This document shows, in pieces, positions 6,933 through 12,825 of a DNA stretch of 12,825 bases. The position numbers and the translations under genes were made by a program. The notes under the pieces are model-generated. The model made no database searches. It was not told the origin of the DNA and saw nothing but the letters and a program-made list of their open reading frames with translations. The stretch comes from JAWXBR01 sp034440235 (GTDB lineage Bacteria > Bacteroidota > Ignavibacteria > Kapaibacteriales > Kapaibacteriaceae): assembly GCA_034440235.1 (NCBI GenBank), contig JAWXBR010000035.1, positions 1 through 12,825 on the forward strand, in the 5' to 3' direction. Numbering within the stretch: position 1 is the stretch's first letter; the number at the start of each line of letters is the position of its first letter.

Positions 6933-7856
6933 TTACTTCGACCTAAACCGGAGCCCGATCTGTATGAAAGTTGTCGGTCTAGCCGTTAAAAACACAACCT
7001 CGTCAAACGTATGTTCCATACAAAGCACAAGGTCCATTGCCGCCGCAGTAGATGAGAGAGTTGCAAACACTTCTGCACGTGCCTCAATGGGTATTCCGAC
7101 GGAGTCTACGGCATTGTAGCGACTGGAGAACCACGGAGCACTGAGGTAGAACCTAGCCCCACCTTGTACTGCTTCAGAGAATGCAAAGCTCGTGCTTCCA
7201 CTTAGCCAGAGAGCCCCTTGCAGACCCCTCCAATTACCTGTATCCGAAGATGTTGGTGTGCGGTAGTCTTTGTTGACGAGATACCATTCTATACCGCCGG
7301 CAATGTTGTGGGTCAAACGGTCGTGTATGATGGGGGCAGAGAGGAAGGCGAGGGACGGACCCGACAAGATTAATGTTCGCAATACCGGAATGTAAACTTG
7401 CGTAGTGTCTTCATTCGGCGATTCTGAGTTGTCGATGTCGTGTTTGCAGCGGTGTAGCCATCCTGCGCGTGCAGACCACCACGAACCCGACGCATGTACG
7501 AGAAGTTGTTCTTCCCATCGTGCAGTGCGCGGATTAAAGCCGATGCTGCTCATGGGGTTTGCCGTTAGCTCGTGATGAAATTCGAGCGAAGTTGTCCAGC
7601 TGATGCCGGTGTCGGCTTCCGACGAAAACCGGTACGGCTCGACCACTGCATGTAGTCTGTATTGCCACGCCTGCTCGAGTTCGTACGAGTCCCATCCACG
7701 ATACACTTCCATTCCGCCAATCATGCTTGTCATGGGTCCCGCGGCTAGGGGTCTGCGTGCCATGTCCACAAGCCACGTGCGCGATGGCTTGATCTGAGCT
7801 GATAAAGCTATTGCACCGAATGCGAGTAGAAGCAAAGAAGGGTGGCGTGACGGCAT
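6933..7856 (-). CDS. Predicted outer-membrane beta-barrel protein of unknown function
   Basis: A 307-residue protein that I do not assign to a named family. It starts with a clean signal peptide (MPSRHPSLLLLAFGAIALSAQ, cleavage likely after LSA). The rest alternates short polar and hydrophobic stretches with many aromatic residues, for example ISWTTSLEFHHEL, ARWEEQLLVHASGSWWSARAGWL and GGIEWYLVNKDYR. It ends in a beta-like strand TFIQIGLRFRSK. This suggests an outer-membrane barrel of about 12 or more strands. The ATG at 7856 is 9 bp after the ATPase stop codon; AGTAGG overlapping that stop may serve as ribosome site, so the two genes are probably translated from one message. Coupling of an envelope protein to a cytosolic sensor ATPase and toxin-antitoxin genes is unusual; it could be a passenger, a receptor, or part of the sensing. 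Confidence 0.65.
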   Translation of the reverse strand: MPSRHPSLLLLAFGAIALSAQIKPSRTWLVDMARRPLAAGPMTSMIGGMEVYRGWDSYELEQAWQYRLHAVVEPYRFSSEADTGISWTTSLEFHHELTANPMSSIGFNPRTARWEEQLLVHASGSWWSARAGWLHRCKHDIDNSESPNEDTTQVYIPVLRTLILSGPSLAFLSAPIIHDRLTHNIAGGIEWYLVNKDYRTPTSSDTGNWRGLQGALWLSGSTSFAFSEAVQGGARFYLSAPWFSSRYNAVDSVGIPIEARAEVFATLSSTAAAMDLVLCMEHTFDEVVFLTARPTTFIQIGLRFRSK

Positions 7857-7865
7857 GAGCTGAAC

Positions 7866-9332
7866 CTACTCGGCAGATGTTGAATCGAAGTTGCTCAAAT
7901 ACTCGAGCCACTCGGCATATCGACTTTCGTACTCTGACTCTGAGAAATCTTCGATGCGCATAAGCGACTGTGTGCGTACTCGGAGTTCACTCGACTTCAT
8001 CATAGTGTTACGAGAAACATGGTCGCCGTTACCTACTGCCTGCTCTTCGAGTTTTAACGAGCACCATGCCGAGGCAATGGCAGTTTCCATTTCGAACGTG
8101 ACGTTGCCGATCTCTTTAAAGATGAGCCTCGCTGACTCGAAGTGCGGAAGTGCTTCGGCATAGCGGTTCTGCGGTAGGTAGGCATGCCCGAACCCTTGTT
8201 CGATCATCGCGGCAAGCAGACGCGCACCAATTTCATTCGCTGTCGTCAATCCTTTGTTGAAGTACTCCATGGTTTCGTCGAGCCTGTTTGTGTAGCTATA
8301 GATCGTGCCAATCACAAACATGATGTATACGGCAGTTTCTCTGTCGTGCAACTGCTCGCACATAGCCAGTGCTTTGTGTGCAAACTCGAGTGCTTCGTCA
8401 TACCGTTGAATAGATACATACACGGCACTCATGCTGCTCAGTATCGATGCTTCCTGACCCATGTTGCCGATGGTTCGTGTAAGCGTTAACGCTTCTTCCA
8501 TGTTCTGCAATGCACTGTCGTACTCGCCGCAGTTTGAGAGAGCAGCACCGATATTCATCAATCCATTCACAATATGATTGGTGTTGTTTAACGATCTGAA
8601 ACACACAAGCGCGGCTTGGAAGTGTTCGAGACTTACACTGTCGTTTCCACGATTCTGATGCACGCTGCCGATGTTTACCTGAGCCTTCGCCTGAAAGAGT
8701 TTGTTCGATGTTTTCTTTGCTGCTTCTAATGTCTGGTTGAAATAGTCGAGAGCCTCGTCGTACATGCTGCGACGGAGGAAGGTGGTACCGATGAGGTTGA
8801 GTGGACCCAATGTGCTATTCGCATCATTTGCTTCGAGTGCTATCTGCAACGCAGTGCGCGCAAATGTCTCGGCTTCGGCATGTTTGCCAATTTTAGTATT
8901 GAGGCTGGCATAACCACAGTACACATTACATTTCTGTACTGGTGTTCCAACTTCGTCTGCAATGATCATCGCCTCGGCAAGCTCTTGTTCGGCTTCGGCG
9001 TGACGGCTGAAGAACTGACTTATCTGATTCTTTAATAAGAGTGCATCGAGTGCCACTGAGCGAAGGGGCTTTGGAGGGGTCTTGCGTTCGTTAACAGTTT
9101 GCAACGATTTATCGATTAAATACAATGCTTCGTCAGCCGAGTAACTTCTCCAGACCCATTCGGCCCCCTTCAAATACGCTTCAGCAGCTTGCTGGTGTCG
9201 CTGCGCCATAACAGCATGTGCAGCAAGGCGCGCGGCAACGATGTGCACGTTGTAATGTGTTTCTTCGGCTACATCCAGCTCTTCTGCGAGGACATCTGCT
9301 GCAATGCCATGAAGGATGTCGCGCTCTTCTTT
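7866..9332 (-). repeat. Paralogous segment copy A (ATPase linker plus TPRs)
   Basis: This stretch encodes residues 415-902 of the complete ATPase-TPR protein and is collinear with 11371-12825. DNA similarity is plain in places, for example the shared CCAGACCCATT near 9150 and 12645. The two copies are direct repeats in the same orientation, with HEPN/MNT and the ATPase N-terminal half between them. Confidence 0.75.
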
Positions 9333-10574
9333 TTCGAGATCGTCGTACAATGCCTTGTGTACAAGAAAGTGCACGAATTTGTACGCCGTCGTTTCCTGCG
9401 CATAGAGTGTTTGTGTACCTAACGATCGACTGACTTGGAGGCGCTCTGTCAATAGACGAAGGCGAGGCATAATCTTCAGCATCGGCATGTCGAGAATGCG
9501 CGACGCCATCTTTGCAGAAAACGTCTCGCCCTCTACACTGGCATATCGTAGTTGTTCTTTTTCGTCATCGCCAAGTCGACGAATATGCTCTGAGATAACA
9601 GCATTAGCGCCTGACGGTACGGGCACGAGTGCGAGGTCTTTAAGTACGATTGCGGTTCTCGGTTCGAGGAAAGCATCCTGCACGAGTCTGTCGAGGAACT
9701 GCGTAGCAAACAGCATGTTGCCATCGGAAATACGCAGTAGCCATTGCTCGAAGGTGGGGTTGGGCACGTATTCAGAAAAGTTCGACTCAATAAGCGAACG
9801 CAGATCGTCCAAGCCCGCGGCTGGCACTTCGATGTCGAGCGACATTGAGTAGCGTTCGATTTCGTTTCGCACATGTAGTATGGGGTGTTCGTCTCTATTT
9901 GCAGAGCGTGCGATGTCGTCCTTGCGGTAGACAATTAAAAACACCACACTATGCGCAGCCAGGTCGCGCGCAGCAGCAAACAACAGATTTGTCGAACTAG
10001 TATCGGCCCAATGAAAATCGTCGAGAATAACGAGCACCGGTTCGTGCTCGGAGAGTTTCATAAGAAAGTTTATGTACTGACGAAACACCTGTTCCTGATT
10101 CGAAGCCGACTGTGCGTGTTCCGACCTGATTTTATTGTGTAGGTACACCTGGTCGTAACCCGATCCGACAATGCTAAGCGCATGAAAGATAGGCGCACCG
10201 ATTACCGGGATGAGTCCGATCCATGACGGCGCCGTATCCACAAAGAACTTCCCGATGTCGAGCTTGAAGCCAGTCTTCTTTTTTTCCTGGTGTTTAGCGC
10301 CCGCGTCGACGAGTCCGGACATAATATCAGCAAACGGCTTGAGCGCTTCGACGTGTCCGACGCTACTCCCGGCAACCGGAGTCGAGCATTCTGCAATCGC
10401 CACAATAGGGGGCCTTGCGTCCGTCTCAAGATCACCCAGAAGCTGCTTAATTAACGTGCTCTTCCCAATGCCCGCCTCACCCGTCAAGAACAGCACACGC
10501 TCGGGCACCTCGCGTGCTAGCATCGACCGCACGGTACCTGTAAGCTCGTCGAGGATGGTTCTGCGGATGGGCAT
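7866..10574 (-). CDS. STAND-type ATPase with C-terminal TPR array
   Basis: A 902-residue signal-transduction ATPase. The N-terminal AAA_16/MalT-like NTPase has Walker A GEAGIGKST (32-40), Walker B LVILDDFHWAD (181-191) and a sensor-like SDGNMLFATQFLDRL (283-297). It is followed by a winged-helix-like part and the motif YKFVHFLVHKALYDDLEKEERDILH (398-422). A conserved helical linker (415-515) leads to about eight TPR units (about 515-825) with the ALxxFxxALxxAxxxG rhythm. A 45-residue tail ends the protein. There is no fused nuclease, cyclase, TIR or DNA-binding effector. Proteins of this layout bind a ligand through the repeats and oligomerise or change partner contacts on ATP binding. An unusual hydrophobic stretch (SWIGLIPVIGAPIFHALSIVG, 117-137) lies between the Walker motifs and may contact membrane. 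The usual VGRExEL motif before Walker A is degenerate (PIRRTILDEL). The ATG at 10574 is 7 bp after the MNT stop with no ribosome site, so translation is probably coupled to the antitoxin gene. Confidence 0.85.
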   Translation of the reverse strand: MPIRRTILDELTGTVRSMLAREVPERVLFLTGEAGIGKSTLIKQLLGDLETDARPPIVAIAECSTPVAGSSVGHVEALKPFADIMSGLVDAGAKHQEKKKTGFKLDIGKFFVDTAPSWIGLIPVIGAPIFHALSIVGSGYDQVYLHNKIRSEHAQSASNQEQVFRQYINFLMKLSEHEPVLVILDDFHWADTSSTNLLFAAARDLAAHSVVFLIVYRKDDIARSANRDEHPILHVRNEIERYSMSLDIEVPAAGLDDLRSLIESNFSEYVPNPTFEQWLLRISDGNMLFATQFLDRLVQDAFLEPRTAIVLKDLALVPVPSGANAVISEHIRRLGDDEKEQLRYASVEGETFSAKMASRILDMPMLKIMPRLRLLTERLQVSRSLGTQTLYAQETTAYKFVHFLVHKALYDDLEKEERDILHGIAADVLAEELDVAEETHYNVHIVAARLAAHAVMAQRHQQAAEAYLKGAEWVWRSYSADEALYLIDKSLQTVNERKTPPKPLRSVALDALLLKNQISQFFSRHAEAEQELAEAMIIADEVGTPVQKCNVYCGYASLNTKIGKHAEAETFARTALQIALEANDANSTLGPLNLIGTTFLRRSMYDEALDYFNQTLEAAKKTSNKLFQAKAQVNIGSVHQNRGNDSVSLEHFQAALVCFRSLNNTNHIVNGLMNIGAALSNCGEYDSALQNMEEALTLTRTIGNMGQEASILSSMSAVYVSIQRYDEALEFAHKALAMCEQLHDRETAVYIMFVIGTIYSYTNRLDETMEYFNKGLTTANEIGARLLAAMIEQGFGHAYLPQNRYAEALPHFESARLIFKEIGNVTFEMETAIASAWCSLKLEEQAVGNGDHVSRNTMMKSSELRVRTQSLMRIEDFSESEYESRYAEWLEYLSNFDSTSAE

Positions 10575-10581
10575 GGAGGAT

Positions 10582-10881
10582 TTAACCGTAAATACGGACG
10601 CCGATTCTTGCTATATGCTCGCGTAACGCTTCATGACGAATAGAGGAAAGTGCTTGCACGTCGAACTGGTAAGGGAGTGGCAGATCGTCGAGTTCGCTTG
10701 CTATACGCTGGGTACTTATGAAATCACCGGTGCCTTCAAGAGCAAGATCGATGTCAGACGACGCTCTAAACGTACCCTTCGCACGCGAGCCAAAAAGAAC
10801 GGCCCCTGTAATCTCTGGGTGATTCGCGAGGATGCCTCGAATGAGGTCTAGCACATGAGGGCTGAGTCCAACGTCAGGCAT
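10582..10881 (-). CDS. mntA: MNT nucleotidyltransferase antitoxin
   Basis: A 99-residue minimal nucleotidyltransferase (MNT/COG1669 type, HI0073-like). The active site is complete: G31-S32, ten residues, then D43-I-D45, with the third acid at D74 (QFDVQAL). In characterised HEPN/MNT pairs this enzyme transfers AMP from ATP to a tyrosine of the HEPN toxin and thereby silences its RNase activity; that mechanism is known for the family and is inferred here. The ATG at 10881 overlaps the last 8 bases of the HEPN gene and has AAAAGG five bases upstream, so the two are translationally coupled. The next gene downstream, the STAND ATPase, starts 7 bp after the MNT stop, which is not a usual partner. 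Confidence in the family is high. Confidence 0.92.
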   Translation of the reverse strand: MPDVGLSPHVLDLIRGILANHPEITGAVLFGSRAKGTFRASSDIDLALEGTGDFISTQRIASELDDLPLPYQFDVQALSSIRHEALREHIARIGVRIYG

Positions 10882-11293
10882 CGGAACCTTTTCTGTTTGT
10901 CAGCCATGTGTGGAGTTCTTCGATGGCTGGCAAATATTTATCGGCGACTAACAATACGGCGGCCTCGAAGCTTGCCTCATCATACGTGTGTGCGAGCGAG
11001 TTGCGCAGAGCTACCATATCAATCAAGATCTGTCCATTCGACACAATCCCCGCAGAAAATGCACTCTTGATAACGGCTCGTGGGGTTTGTTCTACCAATA
11101 CCCCTGCAGATTCGAGATAATCCTTCAACGTCTTCCAGGCAAGTTCGATTGCCACTTCAAATCGCTGGACCGTCCCCTCTTTCTCGAGACTGGACATTGT
11201 GTTCACGCCCATGTCTACAGCCTCTCGGAGGTTCGCAACGGCCTTATCGAAATTTTCGAAGCGTTGATGCCAGCGTATGTCAGGATTCTTCAT
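10874..11293 (-). CDS. hepT: HEPN toxin (nucleotidyltransferase-substrate-binding family)
   Basis: A 139-residue, all-helical HEPN protein of the HI0074 type. Hallmarks: RWHQRFENFDKAV (7-19), LEKEGTVQRFEVAIELAWKTLKDYLE (36-61), PRAVIKSAF (71-79) and the catalytic motif RNSLAHTYDE (97-106). R97-x4-H102-x-Y104 fits RX4HXY exactly: R and H are the RNase residues of active HEPN toxins, and the tyrosine is the residue AMPylated by the MNT partner in studied pairs. It should therefore be an active, MNT-controlled RNase, probably acting on tRNA or mRNA; the target cannot be read from sequence. The ATG at 11293 has AGGAG ten bases upstream. The gene starts 77 bp after the upstream TPR protein and could have its own promoter in that gap, though no convincing one is visible. 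Confidence 0.93.
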   Translation of the reverse strand: MKNPDIRWHQRFENFDKAVANLREAVDMGVNTMSSLEKEGTVQRFEVAIELAWKTLKDYLESAGVLVEQTPRAVIKSAFSAGIVSNGQILIDMVALRNSLAHTYDEASFEAAVLLVADKYLPAIEELHTWLTNRKGSDA

Positions 11294-11303
11294 TGAAAGA
11301 ATA

Positions 11304-11308
11304 CTCCT
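11304..11308 (-). promoter_or_regulatory. Ribosome binding site of the HEPN toxin
   Basis: AGGAG on the minus strand, 10 bases before the HEPN ATG. It is one of the few canonical Shine-Dalgarno sites in the window. The toxin thus has its own ribosome entry in the 77-bp gap after the upstream ATPase-TPR gene. The rest of the gap (11294-11370) shows no clear promoter or terminator. Confidence 0.55.
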
Positions 11309-11370
11309 GTACTCTCATTGTGTAGCCACAAATATGCGTCGCAAAAGTGTATAGCACGACGATGCGCGGA

Positions 11371-12825
11371 CTATGCGTCCAGCGTAATGCCGAATTTGCT
11401 CAGCTTCTTAAGCCACGCTGTGGACTGACTTTCGTACTCGGGCATAGAAAAATCTTCCTCACGCACCAGCGACTGCGTCCTTACAAGTAATGCGCTCGCC
11501 TTCATGAGGCCCCCGCCCGCGCCCGCTGTCTCTAATGCTTCGAGTTTCAGTGAGCACCATGCAGCACCAATTGCTGACGCTATCTGGCTACTTTTCATTC
11601 CAATCATGGCATACTGTTTTCTGCTTGCCTCGTAAAACTGCAACGCTTCAGCGTACCTGCTCTGCATGAGGTACACGTACCCAGTACACCGATTCAGATC
11701 AGCGACGCGGATTTGATCGCCAATCTCTGTGGCAAGAGTGATTCCCTTCTGGTAGATGTGCAAGGCATCATCGAACCTATGCGTTCTTGTGAAGATGTTG
11801 CCCAGAACAAAAAACGCATACGCGACGCCTTGAAGATCGCCTATCTGCTCTTGGATGACAAGCCCTCTCTGTGCGAGTACCAGCGCTTCACCGTAACGTC
11901 CGACGGCATTATATGCTTGGCTCAAACCGAGAAGAATGCGAGCTTCCGCGCGCACGTCTCCAGTGAGTCGCGCCAGCCTTAATGCTTCTTCGAAAGTCTC
12001 GATCGCCTGTTCGGACATCATTCTATTGGCCAGGCCACCTCCGATGTTCCCAAGACAACGCATGGTGCCCAGAGCATCGTTAAGTGAGCGATACAGCACT
12101 AATGCAGACTCATGATGTTCAAGAGCCGAAGTACGGTTCCCGCGTGCTGCCTGCACGTTGCCCATGTTCATCAGTGCTCTTGCTCTGCTCTTCTCATCGC
12201 CGGTGGCGACAGCAGCATGCATGCTTTGTTGAAAATAGTCAAGAGCCGAGTCGTACATACTTCGGGCTTTGTAACTGTTTCCAATAATGTTTAGTGCGCG
12301 CGCACAACTCGCCATGTCGTTTACTTCAGTGGCAGTCTGATGTGCCATGCGTGCTATTGACTCGACTTCGACATGATGGCCACCATAAGATCTCTCAATC
12401 GACAAGCCGATGTAGCCCTTGCAGCGCTGCTCAGGAGTTCCGATTTCGTTTGCCAGCTTTATCGCATCAGCATAGAGAACAGAAGCGTCAGCGCTGCGAC
12501 CGCAGTGCAAATTAATCTCAGCCTTCAGCAGTAGTGCATCGAGTCCGACAGAACGAAGTGCATGCGCAGGCGCCTTCTGCGAATGCACCGTCTGCAGGCA
12601 TTGATCGATGAGATTCAATGATTCGTCGGCAGAGTAACTCTTCCAGACCCATTGTGCACCTTTCAGGTAAGCTTCTGCGGCGCGCTGATATCGTTCAGCA
12701 ATGGTTGCGTGTGCAGCGAGACGAGCAGCGACAATGTGCACGTTGTGCTGGTTCTCTTCGGCAGCGGTAAGTTCTACTTCTAGTACATCTGCAGCAATGC
12801 CATGCAAGAGCACTCGCTCTTCTTT
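11371..12825 (-). CDS. STAND-type ATPase-TPR paralogue, C-terminal part
   Basis: The last 484 residues of a gene whose start lies beyond the right edge; the frame is open to base 12825 (KEER before the GTG at 12813), so that GTG is not the true start. It aligns end to end with residues 415-902 of the complete ATPase downstream. Shared landmarks include LHGIAADVL, NVHIVAARLAAHA, AAEAYLKGA, WVWxSYSADE, RSMYDxALDYF and AWCSLKLE. Its closing part, VRTQSLVREEDFS, also matches. About eight TPR units follow the linker. By hand count the first 101 aligned residues are about 72% identical and the next 69 about 39%. The N-terminal NTPase is expected outside the window but not seen. The protein probably works as a scaffold or sensor, like its paralogue; gene order places it as first gene of the unit containing HEPN/MNT. 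Confidence 0.85.
   Translation of the reverse strand, partial: KEERVLLHGIAADVLEVELTAAEENQHNVHIVAARLAAHATIAERYQRAAEAYLKGAQWVWKSYSADESLNLIDQCLQTVHSQKAPAHALRSVGLDALLLKAEINLHCGRSADASVLYADAIKLANEIGTPEQRCKGYIGLSIERSYGGHHVEVESIARMAHQTATEVNDMASCARALNIIGNSYKARSMYDSALDYFQQSMHAAVATGDEKSRARALMNMGNVQAARGNRTSALEHHESALVLYRSLNDALGTMRCLGNIGGGLANRMMSEQAIETFEEALRLARLTGDVRAEARILLGLSQAYNAVGRYGEALVLAQRGLVIQEQIGDLQGVAYAFFVLGNIFTRTHRFDDALHIYQKGITLATEIGDQIRVADLNRCTGYVYLMQSRYAEALQFYEASRKQYAMIGMKSSQIASAIGAAWCSLKLEALETAGAGGGLMKASALLVRTQSLVREEDFSMPEYESQSTAWLKKLSKFGITLDA
11371..12825 (-). repeat. Paralogous segment copy B (ATPase linker plus TPRs)
   Basis: The upstream partner of the segment at 7866-9332, same orientation and reading frame, no frameshifts seen. 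The divergence (about 28 differences in the first 101 residues) points to an old duplication or to acquisition of two related genes, not to a recent tandem copy. Confidence 0.75.

Larger units (their letters stand above)
6092..12825 (-). mobile_element. Candidate accessory island abutting tRNA-Arg
   Basis: All six genes here are on the minus strand with short gaps (8-bp overlap, 7, 9, 43 and 77 bp). They comprise two paralogous ATPase-TPR proteins, a toxin-antitoxin pair, an outer-membrane protein and a phage-associated KilA-N domain protein. The block begins exactly at the 3' end of a tRNA gene, a classic integration point. No integrase and no repeat of the tRNA 3' end is found inside the window, and the right boundary lies beyond it, so the island status is an inference. 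Confidence 0.35.

Noticed and set aside
7866..10574. Labelling the ATPase as a known Avs or bNACHT defence protein
   Set aside because: It lacks a NACHT signature and any fused nuclease or other effector domain; the NTPase resembles the MalT/AAA_16 type instead.
10210..10626. A 138-codon plus-strand open frame over the ATPase N-terminal half and the MNT end
   Set aside because: It is antisense to strongly recognisable Walker A and MNT sequence, has no ribosome site and a serine/proline-rich composition typical of antisense shadows.
7866..12825. One ATPase gene broken by insertion of HEPN/MNT
   Set aside because: The two TPR segments are collinear copies of each other, not two halves of one protein; each ends with its own stop codon and tail.
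6092..12825. A second attachment site copying the tRNA-Arg 3' end
   Set aside because: I looked for the T-arm and acceptor sequence in the block on both strands and found no convincing repeat; the other boundary may lie outside the window.
1..12825. CRISPR arrays and insertion sequences
   Set aside because: No regularly spaced short repeats and no transposase-like reading frame were seen.

Overview
The window looks like a Gram-negative chromosome segment from the Bacteroidota/Chlorobi side of the tree. A Candidatus Kapabacteria-like lineage would fit, but this is inference from gene content only. The evidence is a TonB receptor with an N-terminal carboxypeptidase-regulatory-like domain, a Bacteroidota-type companion lipoprotein, a KilA-N protein of a type common in Bacteroidota, mostly weak Shine-Dalgarno sites, and two TAnnTTTG boxes at sensible promoter positions. 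There is no stretch over 300 bases without a gene.

Left part (1-3616, minus strand). A small histidine/cysteine-containing secreted protein (DUF2946-like), a TonB-dependent outer-membrane receptor and a lipoprotein form a compact unit that looks like transition-metal (copper or zinc) uptake. Downstream lies the first 47 codons of a DnaQ-like exonuclease that runs off the window. A perfect 9-bp inverted repeat sits just before the receptor gene.

Middle (3688-6091, plus strand). A zinc-free MDR/quinone oxidoreductase-type dehydrogenase diverges from the metal operon. It is followed by an RsmB-type rRNA m5C methyltransferase (TTG start with a good ribosome site) and tRNA-Arg(CCG).

Right part (6092-12825, minus strand). 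This part looks like an accessory block. It starts on the base after the tRNA. In transcription order it reads: a large TPR protein cut by the window edge; a HEPN toxin and its MNT nucleotidyltransferase antitoxin (8-bp overlap); a complete 902-residue STAND-type ATPase-TPR protein that is a paralogue of the first (7-bp gap); a predicted outer-membrane beta-barrel (9-bp gap); and a KilA-N DNA-binding-domain protein (43-bp gap). Both the HEPN motif RX4HXY and the MNT motif GSX10DXD are intact. A toxin-antitoxin pair lying between two sensor-like ATPases, with an envelope protein behind, suggests a defence or stress-response locus in which the ATPases control the HEPN RNase. That link is inference from gene order. 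The two TPR proteins are about 72% identical in the linker before the TPRs and fall to about 39% at the start of the TPR array (hand counts), as expected if they share a signalling core and differ in what they sense.
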